64,000 nucleotides of DNA from Pempheris klunzingeri (GCF_042242105.1 NC_092027.1:14733721-14797720), one strand, 5' to 3'; positions 48,890-61,700 are shown, counted from the first letter of the stretch. Numbers and translations are program-made. The notes: a model not told the origin generated them from the sequence alone.

Positions 48890-49676
48890 GGACCGTCTGG
48901 CTGCGCCTCCGGTCGGCCAGCCTGTGCCAAGCCACGGCTCCCCTCTCCATTTTCAATGAGCATCAGTACTTAAAAAAGCTTTGTTGAGATTTGTTGTGAA
49001 AGTTTCCCTGGACAGCAGAACAGGAGACAGTGCTGTACCTGTGTATGACTCGACGTTACAGGAAAAGCGCACCAAATGTCTGAGTGTCCTCTCTCAAGCC
49101 CACCACCCTTTGCTGGTGGATGTTGCAGTCTATCAATTCGGGACGGTGGCGAGCTCCAACCTCCCCATCCTGTCGGCACTATTACCTGCGGCTCTCCCCT
49201 CACGTCTTCCCCAGTCACGGATCGACGCCGCGGTTCTGACGCATGGCCACATCCGTGCGCTCGAACCGTGCGCCGGATCCGTGCCAAACGCTTGCGCCGT
49301 TTTGACTGACCAGACCAGATCAGACAACTGTACGTTCACACCGATCTCGTCACACGTGCGGCCATTTTTTGTTACCCATCCCAGCCATTGTGGCGTGCGC
49401 ACACTTACGACTACAACCCATCCGCCGTATCCTCCCCCATGATACGCAGGAAAAGGGGGGGGGGGAGACGCGTCCGAGTCCACCATGGACACCGAACGCA
49501 GGCTGATACCAGTCTGAATAAAGCTGTTCTCACGGCAGAGCGGGCTCTACAAGGGGGCAAACCCTTCTGTCAAACTCTACTGCACCTCAAACACGGCAAA
49601 GTGTCTTTGTCTCCCGCTGGGGGTGAATGAATTCACTATCCTCGCACCACAGATACGATCACGAGCCGCGACTTAC
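48890..49676. promoter_or_regulatory. CpG-rich block beside the mpp6 first exon
   Basis: This stretch is far richer in CpG than its surroundings (for example GATCGACGCCGCGG, GTGCGCTCGAACCGTGCGCCGG, GGAGACGCGTCCGAG). It directly follows the proposed mpp6 noncoding exon in transcript direction. Several 60-150-residue frames exist on both strands but overlap one another and match nothing I know, so I read it as a CpG island rather than a gene. Confidence 0.45.
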
Positions 49677-49770
49677 CTGTGAATCGTGCGTGTGACTTCG
49701 CGGTCCGTCCCGGTTGGACATCCAGGCCCCCCCTCAGCTGTCCGTCCTGGTCCCGCAGCAGACTACCAGA
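49677..49770 (-). other. mpp6: Probable noncoding first exon of mpp6
   Basis: On the minus strand the sequence CACAG|GTAAGT (junction at 49677/49676) is a perfect splice donor preceded by GC-rich DNA without an ATG-led frame of note. It would splice to an acceptor just upstream of the first coding exon at 40746 (CTTGTGGCAG near 40771). The upstream end is unknown. Confidence 0.5.
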
Positions 49771-49780
49771 GATCACAACG

Positions 49781-49870
49781 CCAATCAAACACACACGCCC
49801 CGCCCCCCGCCCCCAACGTCACTCAGCACCCACCAATGGGAGCGGAGGAACCACCCTCACTAAGTGGGTG
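49781..49870 (-). promoter_or_regulatory. Candidate mpp6 promoter
   Basis: Within 60 bp there are two inverted CCAAT boxes (49781-49785 and 49833-49837), GC boxes (CCCCGCCCCCCGCCCCC, 49798-49814) and a CRE-like TGACGTT on the minus strand (49821-49815). There is no TATA box. The arrangement, immediately upstream of a perfect splice donor pointing toward mpp6, fits a CpG-type promoter on the minus strand. Confidence 0.5.
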
Positions 49871-49899
49871 CATTGTAGCGTGTAGTATTTTCTCCATCA

Positions 49900-51200
49900 C
49901 AATGTCACACACTTGTCCATTCACATAAATACAGTTTAGCATATTTCCAAATATGAACATTAAAGTTGGCTACAACAACAAAGTTCTTACTTAAAACGCT
50001 GTATTTTTATAGTCTATGAAGCTATTTGAAGAGGCTGCTAACACTAAAGCAAAGGCCTGTTTTAAAAAGTGTAATATTGAGAACAAACACGAAGAGAGTT
50101 ATGAAGTACAAAATAACACACATAAACGTGATAGTTAATTATTATGTTAAAATACCGTAAATATACATTAGCCAGCTGGTGTGGCGGCTAACAGAGGTCT
50201 TTAATGACTCAAATCAGTGTTCCCAGCCAGTTATTAGGTCCCACGGTGGCCTACACACTCCCACTTCATGTTTCATCTACTTTGTCCTCTACACAGAGAG
50301 GCAGGGATATTTCAAAATACTCAGCTCATGGTTCAGTGTCGGTAAAAGAACTGGTGTTACAGGTTTACTGGTGTTATGAAAAGGTTCCACACACTTCGGG
50401 TAAAGTGTTGCCTCCACGTTATGAATACCAAGTACTGCCCTCTGAGTGTTTCGGTGCTCTGGTTATCTGGTTTCCACTGCAGACTGTGTGTCTGCTGTGC
50501 CTCCTAACTGCCTGATTTGTGCCCTGTGGGCTGGTTCGATGTCAGGTTGCGGTAGGTTAACCACTCGTATAATTGCAATAATGCTCCTGGAAATGCCATT
50601 TCTCCCCTTCATTTAGCCTCAGAGTAGGCAATTATTCTCATGGCCACAAGAGAGCGCCATTAGATACCCAATCGGCAAATTGACTGAAGTTTTTCTGACC
50701 GTGTAAGCTTTTACCGGACCATTCATGTTTATTAGGCCGGTTTAAATGTGCTTTTCGTGCACTTGCTCCATTATTCCGGTGTCATGGAGCCATATGAGCT
50801 GCCACAGTCGTGGGTTTCAGCTGGGAGGCAAGGTGTGGTAGAGCAAGTCCAAACCTGAGCTACATCATGAGGGGAAGACACAACAGTGTCTGAATGTGTC
50901 AGTAGACCAAAAAAAAACCCCATCACACCAGGGGAGCAATGTTCCCTCTAATCTGACAACTGGGTTACCTACATTGAAAAATTAATCACATAAAATATAT
51001 AATATGATGTGAGCCATCAAACATTGCTCCATTTTTCCACTTAAATCTGCTCAGGCTGACAAATATTAAATGTCTTTCCCACAGTTAGGTGACTTTACAC
51101 ACTGATTGCACTTTGTTTAAATCAAATGTCTCAAACCTGATTAAAATGCAGTACATTTAGCCTATGAAAGAGATGGAAAGAAATACATTTCTTCAAACAA
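49900..51200. other. Intergenic between npy and mpp6, nothing recognised
   Basis: npy lies head-to-tail with mpp6 on the same strand; this 1.3-kb spacer contains only short AT-rich unique sequence. Confidence 0.6.
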
Positions 51201-51206
51201 TTAATC

Positions 51207-51212
51207 TTTAAT
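51207..51212 (-). terminator. Candidate npy poly(A) signal (ATTAAA)
   Basis: ATTAAA on the minus strand about 280 nt beyond the npy stop codon, giving a 3' UTR of about 300 nt, similar in scale to other npy genes. Confidence 0.5.
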
Positions 51213-51488
51213 AGCACAATTATACAATACAATCAACATGCCCTCCCCCACTTTACGATTATGTTTCACAGATAACTCTGAATAAACTATTTACAATCTT
51301 ATGGCACATACTATAAGCGGTTGGCTGATGGGTGAGTAGGAGGGGGGGTGTTGTTGACCATACGGTAAAAGGGGGCAGAGGCAGGGTGGTCATTTGGTGC
51401 GGGAGGGTGCGGAGTGACAGATGTGTAGAGGTCAGAATGACAGCAGCGGTGGGGCAGCAGTGAGGTGGAGTCAACGCTGGTGACAGCA

Positions 51489-52996
51489 TCACCACAACGA
51501 TGGGTCATATCTGGTGAGAGAGAAGCAAAGGTCAAGGTCAGCTGTCTGTGCAGGCTGCAGCAACGTGGAGCTCTCACACACACACACACACACACACACC
51601 TTGACTGTGGAAGCGTGTCTGTGCTTTCCTTCAATAGCAGTTCTGAGACCAGTGTGTCCAGAATCTCAGGACTGGACCTCTTTCCATACCTGAGACACAG
51701 GAAGGAAGAGAGAGAGAGACAGATAGACAGACAGACAGGCAAAGGGATGATGAACTATCAAGCTGAGGAGGATTTTAAAGGGCTTAACATCAACTTAGAC
51801 CTTTTGGTTATCAAGCGAGAGAAAACATCACAGAGAAAGCGAGAGACCTGATCAGAGCACAGGGCAGTAAAAAACTGAACCTCTAACTCTGCATGTCCTC
51901 GTGTCACACGCCCAGTTGTAAGCTCAGTGGAGGCTGAGCACAGTCAGGGCGAGACCCTGCAGGCAAGGACAGGAGTTGCATCGCAGGTGGTTATATTTCC
52001 TTTTCTGTCCCTCAGATGATAAGCCGTGCCAGCGTGCTTGTCCCCCTGGGTGGCTGAACGCTTGCAGCTACATCCAAGCCCCTGACATTCAGAAAAAAGC
52101 TGAAAACTGGGTGGGTGATTTCACATGCCACGCTGGCTGAGGCAGTCATTTCTCCTCATGGGTTTTATTTATTTATTTATCTATTTTACAGGTGGTAAAT
52201 GGCCAGCGGGTGTTCCTTCCTCTGTAACAATGAGGGAGACGCTGGAAGACTTAGACTGGCAGCTCCAACAGGCAAAACTTTAGGTGGACGCACGGATTTG
52301 CTCCCCGCTTTGTTCGTTTCATGTCAGATTACTAAATTGAGAACATGCGGGATGTTGAGCAAAGTTTCCTTTAAAGACCACTGGTGACTTGTCGGATGAC
52401 AGCAGAGAAACAGAAGAAAATAGAATAATGTTTTTTTTATAGAACATGTGACTTTACAGCCATGATAATAAAGAATCCAGCAGAATTGGTACAGTATTTA
52501 TTGCTATGGAAGAAAATGGCTTAAAATGGAAGAACATACTTAAGTAACACTACATTTAAAAGCATACTCTATCTGATAGCTGTCATCTTATATTATGGAA
52601 TGGTAATGGAACAGAGGAGACTAATGTTGGGGAAGCTACCAGCTTCTAATATCACCAATCCAGTCACATGAGGAAGAAAAAGACATAAAAAGTATGGCAC
52701 TCCTTAAAATAAATTTAAACCTGAAATCAAATGAACTTCAAGCTTTGTTAATAAGCTTTCTCTTCTCCTCTGTCCTTGCAGAGACAGCAGTGTAATTAGT
52801 CCGCCTACCTCTGTCTTGTGATGAGGTTGATGTAGTGTCTCAGGGCTGAGTAGTACTTGGCCAGCTCGTCCGCCGGAGCGTCCTCCCCGGGGTTCTCCGG
52901 TTTCACCGGGTATCCCTCCGTCAGGGCGCCCAGGCAGAGCAGCGCCCACAGCAGGAACCCCAGAGTCCCTAGCCAGCTCACCAAGTTAGGATGCAT
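51489..52996 (-). CDS. npy: Neuropeptide Y precursor (complete, 3 coding exons)
   Basis: Coding exons are 52996-52809, 51689-51600 and 51510-51489, 300 nt, 99 residues. Residues 1-28 form a hydrophobic signal peptide ending in LTEG. Residues 29-64 are the 36-residue peptide, beginning [20 protein letters not shown] and ending ITRQRY. It is followed by GKR (amidation and dibasic cleavage) and a 32-residue C-flanking peptide (CPON) ending SRYDPSLW. Introns fall after the Arg35 codon start and near the C-terminus, as in vertebrate NPY genes. The [18 protein letters not shown]-type CPON identifies NPY rather than PYY. It is a secreted amidated neuropeptide acting on Y receptors to drive feeding and other functions. 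The donor of the last intron is AAG|GTGTGTGTG, the edge of a microsatellite. The Asp in PADEL is Glu in many teleost NPYs. Confidence 0.97.
51575..51599. repeat. (CA)n microsatellite forming the npy intron 3 donor
   Basis: On the minus strand this is (GT)n starting exactly at the first intron base after the npy exon ending at 51600, so the repeat itself supplies the splice donor GTGTGT. Confidence 0.9.
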
Positions 52997-53353
52997 CTGA
53001 CCGCGCAAACAACACACTGTTGGTCCATGTCACATCACCGGACACCTGCTCCACTGTGCTGCAGTTCTCCCTCTTCACATTACTTTTAATGAATTAATTA
53101 ATTACAATTTAAGTAGCAAAGGATGATCACTGTTCAGCTTTGAAGTAATTGCCCGGGGATTCAAATTATTGCTGGTGGAAGTAAAAAAAACAACAACAAA
53201 AAAACAACCTGCAAACATTATTAGTAGTGAAAAATTTCCAGTAAACCGGTGTTTTGCAGCAGCAAACAGTCATCAAAAGTCACGTGGAGAGACTTTAAGT
53301 AAGTTTAACAATCTCACATCAGGGTATTTGTGATCAGATATCAATGTACTCAC

Positions 53354-53408
53354 ATTTCCCAGAAGGTCAGAGGGGGTTTGCGCGCTGTCCTGTGGCGTCT
53401 CTTCTGCT
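53354..53408 (-). other. npy: npy noncoding exon 1
   Basis: On the minus strand AAAT|GTGAGT (junction 53354/53353) is a good donor about 50 nt downstream of a TATA-predicted start. It would splice to GCGGTCAG|ATG directly at the start codon (52996). NPY genes in other vertebrates also have a 5' UTR-only first exon. The transcription start near 53408 is predicted from the TATA spacing. Confidence 0.6.
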
Positions 53409-53434
53409 CTTGCGGGCGTTTGGTGCGCGCTGGG

Positions 53435-53441
53435 TTTTATA
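53435..53441 (-). promoter_or_regulatory. npy TATA box
   Basis: TATAAAA on the minus strand within a GC-rich promoter (GCGCGCACCAAACGCCCGC just downstream), correctly spaced for exon 1. NPY promoters are typically TATA-containing. Confidence 0.65.
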
Positions 53442-54658
53442 TCTGTGTGCGGCAGAGGCGCTGCAGAAAAACGCGTCAGAGCTGAGCCGCGTTTAGCGCA
53501 AGTCTCTGCCTTTTTTCATGTGAACGTCACGGGTGATGCTGTCATTAGTGTGTGTTTACAAAAAAAAAAGAAAAAAAAAAAGCTGTTACCATTAATTTAA
53601 GATACTCAAATAACAAGGTAAACCAAAAATAGGGTGAGTTAATGAGCCTTGTCTCCAGTGAGACCAACGGGGATTATGGATGATGGCGTTTTTTAGAGAA
53701 TGTGACCAATCAACAAACAAATAAGACAACTCATGTCCCTATAGGACTGGTACATGGATATTGCAGTAGGAACATACTGCTGAACTAAGTTACTGTGCTG
53801 CTGATGTATCAAACATTATATATTCAATGTCTGGAATGCAAGTGTGTGTGCATAAACAGGCATCTAGCACACACATTTTCCACATATACACCTTGCATTC
53901 GAACCAGCACTGTCAAACAGATTGATACACACATGCTGAGTGTGATGTTTTGGTGTTCATGAGGCTCCTCTATGAGGAAGATGAAGTGATATTATTTCAC
54001 AATCAAGTAGTGATTCTTCTGCATAATGAGATCAATAATCCCATCTGAAGTCACAAAAGAATGGCAGTAATGTGGCACTAGGCTGAGGTTCAAATGAATC
54101 TTCTATAGGCGGCCTCTTCAGCAAAAGATGCTCCTGTGACGACACCTCGGGTGATCTGGGATAAAAAGATCTCATACAGACTCACATGTACATGAATTCC
54201 TTTTTTGACTCGCTGTTTGCCTGAATCAGTCCACTAATTTCGTTTTGCAGCTCACTCCATCAGATGGAAAGAGAGACCGCAACACTCAATGCGAACAAAA
54301 GGCCTAAATGTGAATATGGAGACACGTCAGTCAAAGAAGAGCCCAATCTCCAAGAAACCCACTTAATAAGAAAACCCAAATAGCACTTCAAATGAATCTG
54401 TATCAGCAAGTGCTTCATTTACCTCCCATTCATAATCCTTTTGTATACCAGCGCGCAGCCATATAATCTATCAAAATCAGTGTTCTTCAGCAGTGCTGCT
54501 TTTTAAGTTACGCGGAGGATGTGTTAAGGGCTTTTTGTATAACACAGGATGCTAAGAGGGAGATGAGGAATGAGGCACAAGTGAGAGAATGTGGAGCACA
54601 AAATCATGACCGAATCATGATGATCATAGGCAGGAATGAGTACTTCTACTCCTCTTCA

Positions 54659-54659
<1 letters not shown>

Positions 54660-54692
<33 letters not shown>
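54660..54692. repeat. (CA)n microsatellite
   Basis: About 33 bp of perfect CA repeats upstream of npy. Confidence 0.97.
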
Positions 54693-54695
<3 letters not shown>

Positions 54696-55024
54696 CAGTG
54701 ACTCACTTCAATAAAAGGTATAACACCTTTTTTAAGCCGACGTGTGAATGCTGAAGTATCTGACATGTGAATGGAGCAGATGTGTACAGCACGTGGACAA
54801 AGTTGAGAGGTCAGTTAGTGTTTGTTTTAGTGACTTTGAAGTCAACGCAATCATTAGGGATGGATGCATCAGCTCCAGCGTCTTAGACACAGGTGACATC
54901 TGAAGATCTGACAAAATGTGCGTCCCCTGAATGCACAACTCATCGATCCTTGAAGAGGGCAGACTGAGATAAAAGAGGCTATGTTTGGTTACACTCACGT
55001 CAGCTAGCAAACAGCACTTGGAAT

Positions 55025-55205
55025 CATGCTAGCAGCTTTGTGAGGCTAAGTGCTCGGTGGCACTAGAGGACAAGTCAAGGGAGCACCAATGTCATTAGCA
55101 TTCATCCTCTGGGGGGCATGACCAGACATGCAATAGCTGTTTGGACCAAAGTGGTGGCCTGACTGATCGACACTGCCCTCCAAAGAGTGGGGCCGCTGGC
55201 ATGGC
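55025..55205 (+). mobile_element. MITE-like element, copy C (internally deleted)
   Basis: Starts CATGCTAGCAGC and ends CTGGCATGGCTAAGAAC, matching the ends of copies A and B with one substitution. The interior keeps ATTCATCCTCTGGGG, TTTGGACCAAAGTGGTGG and ACTGCCCTCC but lacks the middle, giving 181 bp against about 430-456 bp. Same orientation as copy B. Confidence 0.7.
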
Positions 55206-58200
55206 TAAGAACTACCAGTTGAGTGTCATCATCTCAACGCTTACAGCGATATAATGCGCCATCAACTCAAAAGGGATCCGTCAAAGTGGCGTTACTGTCC
55301 GTTTATTCTTCTACAGTGGGCCATGCTGGCTCTTGATCTCAACCCTAATATCAACAACAACATGGTGGATGATTCCCAAGCTAAATGTGCTTGTAACACA
55401 GAGGATTAAGAGACACACACACAGACAAAAACATGCCTTTAGTCATGCATTTTAGCTTTCTTAACAGCATGCATCCTTGCCAGCAGGAGTCAAACAGCCT
55501 TTGAACAGTCAGGAGAAGCTCAGCAGATGATTAAACCTCAGGAAAAAGATTAGGATTGACTGAAACGCTGACAATTTTCCTGAAATGTGATACATGTAAG
55601 CTGACTTAATATCAGTGGATCACCATATTCATAGTGTATCTGAAGCATGATATAGCCTATTCCCTGTGCTTCAGACCTTCATTGTTGCCCCAAAACTATT
55701 AAATACACATCAGAGAGACACATCACTGCACTGACATATGTTTATCATGATGAACACGAGCAATGTCGTTCATTTTGAGTCAACAAACGAATGTGTATTA
55801 ATCCACAGCTGCAAAAATACACAATTTCTTCTTAGTTAAAGATGGTTTGCTAAAGACTAATTTACTGGTCTGAATTAGGAAATTATTGAGGTTAAAGACA
55901 AGAGTATTGAGAGATGGACTAACACATAAGAGCAGAAGTAGTAGAAGTAATACTTTATCCTTTAAAGTTTATGTTGAAATGGAGATAAAAACATGAAAAG
56001 CTACAGCTATATTCTGGGTTAAGATATCGCTGCACATACAGTGGATTCATCCATGCTTTGGGTGATATCAGTCTCAGCCAGCATTGTATTCATTAAATAT
56101 TTACAGCATATTCTATAATTAAAATGGCTCTGACAAGCAGGTCAGATTTTGCCAGAAATCTGCTGGATTTCTGTACAGCATAAAAGAAGGAGAGGGCGCC
56201 GCTCTTTAAGGGGAGACAAAAGGCAATATGACAGGGCCAACAGGGATCAGGGGAACTATGATCATTCAGCATCAGCACTAATAATACCACTGCTATTAGA
56301 AAGATAGCAACACATCTAATCTAATTTGATAAATCAAAACACCCACAATTAATGTAACAATGATATATTGCTGGCACCTTTCTGTAAATGCCGTACAAGA
56401 GAATTTCATGGAGCTTGCTTTGCCGTTATCAGAAATCATTTCTGTGAAGAACAAGTCCTTTAGATGGGAAGCTGTTTAAATGCAAATTTGTTTTCCCCTC
56501 CTCTCATCAGCCTCCTGGTTTGGACAATAAATTCTCTCCCAAGATTTGTTAAGATGAAAACGACTGTAATTTTCTGCTGCTGTGAATCACACTTTTCAGA
56601 TTTACACAGTGTGTGTGAGGAAATACTGACAAACAGGCTGCCTGTATCTTCTCTGTCAGATAGTTTCAGGCAAACGGGCCAGGAGGACAAACGTAAAAAT
56701 GCAAAATCTTGTACAGCTTTGGTGCTTTCTTGGCTATGACACACAGGTCTGACATCTAAATTGCTGCTTTTAGCTACACTATTGTGCTATGGTGACAATC
56801 TGTTACTTCTGGTAAGCAAGCACTACTATTACTTAGATTACAGTCCCCTGTTTGGCTGTGTGGGCTGCAGCTTCAAACTGAAGGTGATTTGAGTAAAGTG
56901 GTCCTGATATTAGGTTCATATTGGAGTTTAAAGGGATGTTTGTCATTGATTGAATTAACCAAAACAATAAGATTGCTTAACTTTGACTTTTAATCAAATA
57001 AATCAAAAAGAAAAAAATGTGTATTTTATATTAGGTTTTTACTGATTCAATGTAATTTGCATGCCTTAACAAGAATAAGCCTGTTTCTACAGAACTGATC
57101 TACCACCAAAGACGTATCTTTTCTGCTATCCACGCTATGCTTCAAAGAAGCATGTCCTCATATTGTTCTTCTTTGTTTTGCATTTGACATTAATTGACAG
57201 CCTTTGCAAGCAATTGCTGAACCATGTATCATCTTGGAGAACACAAGCTTTTCTCCACTTTCAGTTCAGACTAAGTACAAAACTGACAACTGCTCAATGA
57301 GGGACTAACAAGAAATGATGTCCTTCGTTGTTTTGTTGGTTTTTTTTTATTTGTCCTATTGCTCTAATTAAGCCTATCCAGTCTCAGTGTTTTAATTTAC
57401 TTGTCTTTACATCTTCCCTCAATGTGTCTTGCTGTCGTCTGTGCTCTGTGTGTGTTTGTGCATAAATGTGTCTCTGTCACATCTGCTCCTGGAGTGGAAG
57501 CGGCACAAATGTCACATCAAGAGAAACATCATAAGGTCGTGTGATTGACGCATGAACAGAAGGCCAGGCCTCCAAGCTGTGACAGGTTGGGTCGGCTCAG
57601 GTGTGCAGGTCACAGTGCTGAGCCTTGATATTAAGAAACCCGATAAAAGTTGCAACCACGTCATAGGGCACTAAACTTTAGTTTATTAACTGTTGTGACC
57701 TGTGAGACAGCAGTTAACTCACAAGTGCTCTGTATTATAGAATAGATTTTTACCTGTTTAACTTTAATTTAGTGATATTTCTTGTATGTCAATTTTTTAT
57801 TTATTTATCCAATGTGTTGAAAACATTTACACTAATAACAATACCCAATGTCTATGTACTATTAATGTGATTATAAGCTATAAAATCAGTGTTAAATTGC
57901 TGACTATCCTTAGAGGATGTGGTGGGTGTGGTGTCTAATTATTCTAGTGCTGATTCAAAGAGAGGAGATTTAAATAGCAGACCTTAATCTACAATATGCA
58001 TTATGGAAACAAAAAAATAACCTGAAACACCTATTAGGAACCTTAAGTCTTTCTGGTTTGTGATTAAATGAATGTATTCAAGCACACGGCACAAATGAAG
58101 ACGGACGTCACGATGTCCAAATCACGTCACTGGTGAGGTCTAACATTTTAATATGTCTGCTGAATACACTTTTGACAGCACTTTTTCAGCCATTTAGCCG

Positions 58201-59482
58201 AAGAGTAAATGTGATAACCACCGACGCAACCAGGTTAAACATATTACCAGTATGTCAGACACCAGGCTAAATGCTGGCTTCACTGATGAGGAGCCTAATA
58301 ATGGAGGGGAAACATTTTTCTAGCAGTTGATGCAGAAAGCGGTTGAAAGCGTCAATTCTCAAGAGTGTGCTGCATTCACGAACAAACACATTTTTCTGCA
58401 CGATTGTCCACATACTTATTCTGCAAATTAAAAGCAGATCCAGACTTATTATTCAGGTAGCTGGTAGAAGGGTGCATAACGAACTTCTATGAGGACAAGT
58501 AGTTCTACAATAGGGCATACTCACATGGCGCACTACACACTGTCACACCGAGGCAGCAACTGCAGATACAACAGGTGCTATATTGTTATCAGGAGTAGCT
58601 TTAAGTTACAAGAGATAATTCCGACATTTTTTTGGCCTGACATTAGAACCAGGGCACAAAGCATTTTAAAATTATACTTTTGGGAAATATTCTTCTTTGC
58701 TTTCTTGCAAAGAATTAAATAAGAACACCAATCATCACTCTTGTGTGTGTGTGTGTGCTACATGCAAAGCTGCAGCATTTAACCCGTTAGCTTAGTTTAA
58801 GGCTACAGATTGGAAACTAGTCTGACTCTGTCCAAGGACAAATAATAACCTAACTATGCCTACCAGCAGCTCTAAAGCTCACTAATGAACATATTATATC
58901 TTATTCAGACAAAACATGGTGTGGAGGCAGTGTGGCTGCATTCAAAGTCAATGAAAAGACACAATTAGACTTTGTCCAGGGAAGATGTTGAACTTGAGCA
59001 AAACAACTGTGTAAAAAGAGCTTCATTAATCTGCTCTCAGCAAGAGATTAAACAAGTATATTTCCTAAAAGTTGCAGTATGTATTGAAAAGAAAAAAATC
59101 TGATATGTACATTAAAAAAAATATTAATGGAGACAACATGAGAATTTATAAACCTGTGGCTTATACCTAATGGTTTTGGTAATACTACTTAAACAAGGAT
59201 CATTGGCACTAATCCTTTTCTGTCAAACACACAGCAAGTGTGTGTCTGCATGTGTTTAAACACCCATTGGTTAGTCAAACATTACTATTGATTTAACACA
59301 GCTATACAATATCCCTCTGTTTGTTATCACTGTGCTTTGTGAAAAAGCAAAATCCATTTCTCACGACCCGACCTCCATCCCCCTCCTTGAGTTCTTTCGA
59401 CACAGGGGGGGATCGAAGCAGAGACTCTATAAAGTCGCTGCACTGTCAATTTCCCACTGGTTCTACCACAAAAGAGAGGCAA

Positions 59483-59483
<1 letters not shown>

Positions 59484-59564
<81 letters not shown>
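59484..59564. repeat. (CA)n microsatellite, about 40 copies
   Basis: The longest dinucleotide tract in the window, about 81 bp and uninterrupted. It produces spurious Thr-His and Cys-Val frames. Confidence 0.98.
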
Positions 59565-59565
<1 letters not shown>

Positions 59566-60569
59566 CGTGTCAAAGTCTTACGTAGGATTGTGCTTCACTT
59601 TTAGGAGATTGTGATGGGTTTTTTGTTCTTCGTAGAAACAGAACAAGCTGTATTCTGCTCATGTAAGCTCTGTCCTAAATAGAAAACAGGCTGATTCTTC
59701 TGATAAACAGATGAGGACTTGGAGGAAAAAGAATAGCTTGAAACAGTGAAACAGTGAATTTGAAAAAAAGCTACATTTTTCTACCACAGAAAGCGGTTGA
59801 GACACTACAATGTATTGTGAAATGTATTTCAAAAACAAATGCATATTCACATTTTGAAATAGTAGTGTGTGGGATAAATCATATTTGTGTTTTATCTGCA
59901 TGTCTTCCAGCACATCTGATTCTGTTCAAAGGATAGCTTGTATTTATTGTTGTGGCGTCATATGAGGTACTTATCCATACTGTATTACCTACAGTATAAT
60001 GCGACCAGCATGCCCCCAGTTTGGAGGAGCAGGCTGGAGTCCCAGCATGGACGCTACGCAAAGGCACTGCTGTGGACTACAGCCGACATCATCAACATCA
60101 GTCTCAAGTGTACGCTACATTTACAATATTTAACATTGCTATCAGACAGCCCTTAACGATGAGGAACTGCAGCTGTTCTCACTTTCTTTCTGCTCGCCTC
60201 AAAGCCAGCAGACAACAGGTAATTTCCCATTGCAGAACACAATAGTTCACAGGTGTACCACTGCCTCGATTGATGAAGTAACATGTTATTATGGATCCAA
60301 ACTAACCATTTAAAGCACCAAAGTCACACAATAACGTGAGCAAACTAACTGATCGAGGCAACAGTAGACTCGCCACTCCCAGTTTCTGCGAATAAAAGGT
60401 TTAGACACACAATCTGACACCTTGACGATGATGGACTCACAGACCATTTGTTTTAGCCCTAACATCCAAATGGGCCATACAGTATGTACATACAGTAGCC
60501 TATATGCTCTACAGTGGGCTATACTGTTCTTGTCCTTCTTTTTTGCATTTTGGGAACTTCAAGCTGTTT

Positions 60570-61040
60570 TTTCCCTCTGAGTAGTAACTGAGTGGCGGTT
60601 TCAGGTTTGTCGATACCTGTCAGTCCGTTGGGTCTCTCTGTGCCCCTGAGTTTTTGTTACCTCTCTCTATCTGCTGGGAAATTAGGGGAGTGTGTTGTTT
60701 GTCTCCAGCTAAGTCAGTGTGTGCTTAATGCAACTGTCGCTGGGGTAATTAAGTGTGTCCTTGCGCAGTAATTGCCAATTTAATCTTCTGTGCTCATCTC
60801 CTGATTTGTAGTGTCGGATCTGTCAGTCAAGCTGGGCGTGGTTTCCATGGGGATAAGGGAAGTGTAGTAGTCATTTCGCTCAACCAATGGCCAAAGAAAA
60901 ATTACCTGTAGCCTCCTAAACGGGGGTTGCTATGGAGAGGCAATTACCCTAAATTGTAATTGTGCCAGACTAATATGTCAAGCGTTTACTTCTCAATTTA
61001 ATTGGGTTTTTCTCTGTGAGAAAAAATGTCCAGGAGCGAA
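60570..61040. promoter_or_regulatory. Candidate conserved noncoding element
   Basis: Unique sequence dense in homeodomain-type cores (GGGGTAATTAAG, GCAGTAATTGCCAATTTAATC, GGCAATTACCC, TTGTAATTGTG, CAATTTAATTGGG). It also contains two RFX X-box-like half-palindromes, GTTTCCATGGGGAT (60840-60853) and GTTGCTATGGAGAG (60927-60940), and CCAATGG near 60886. It is distal to npy and fam221a. This composition resembles developmental enhancers; conservation is not tested. Confidence 0.4.
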
Positions 61041-61589
61041 AACAGGTCAAGTGTTTTTTAAGGATGCTTGATTCTAGCAGTCAATAAAGCTCCTCCGAGT
61101 GGCGAAGGGGGAAACATAATTGGTTTAAAACGTGTATGTGGCTGTATGTGTGCGTACATACTTCATATTGTGGCAACCTGATCCTATGGTCATCATAGAT
61201 ACACACCGAATCTGAAGTGTCAGCTTTCAGATGGGATCCTTTCCACTTGCTTCCTCCTCAGCACTCGGCTGCAGAGACCCAGGTGCGTCCATGCCGTCCT
61301 TCAGGCATAGCTCTACTTCCTTTCCCTCAAGACCACCTGTTCAGCTCACTAACAAACACACACATACACACACCGAGTTCCCTCAGGTGATGATTACATT
61401 ACAGCAAAGGTGACTTGAGATGCACTGGGCAGCACCGGTGTAGATGCTGATCCAGTTTGACTTGCCATTCTCACAGTGGAAACATTTGAGTGGGTGAATT
61501 CTCATTTAGATCCCTGTTAATTTTACTTCAGTTAAAGACGTTGGAAAGTGGGCCGCCAATAGAGAAAACATGACCTGCTTCAATCTCCA

Positions 61590-61700
61590 TTCGCGGCGTG
61601 GATTAAATGAGCTCTCATCAGTGCTGATCTGCCGTGAGGAATGGGATTAATCAATCGGAGACAGTACATCTATCTGCAAATTAAAAACGGTGCTCATCAC
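61590..61700. promoter_or_regulatory. Candidate conserved noncoding element
   Basis: Contains TGGATTAAATGAGCTC, GGGATTAATCAATCGG and CTGCAAATTAAAAACGG within 100 bp: Otx/Pitx-like, Pbx-like and homeodomain cores in unique sequence. It is a weak call based only on motif density. Confidence 0.3.

Larger units (their letters stand above)
40747..49676 (-). other. Large mpp6 5' intron (8.9 kb) with repeats
   Basis: No coding exon was found between the first coding exon of mpp6 and the proposed noncoding first exon. The interval holds (CA)n at 41396-41425, (GA)n at 41894-41918 and 43607-43635, a MITE copy, a 72-nt hairpin, a LINE-1 fragment and (GT)n at 48089-48126. Long reading frames here (a 257-residue minus frame at 45495-46268, a 149-residue plus frame at 43655-44104) run through simple repeats or transposon sequence and look like chance. 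Confidence 0.6.

Noticed and set aside
48970-49500. Several overlapping 77-153-residue frames in CpG-rich DNA
   Set aside because: Frames on both strands overlap, have arginine-rich low-complexity composition typical of CpG islands, and match nothing recognised.
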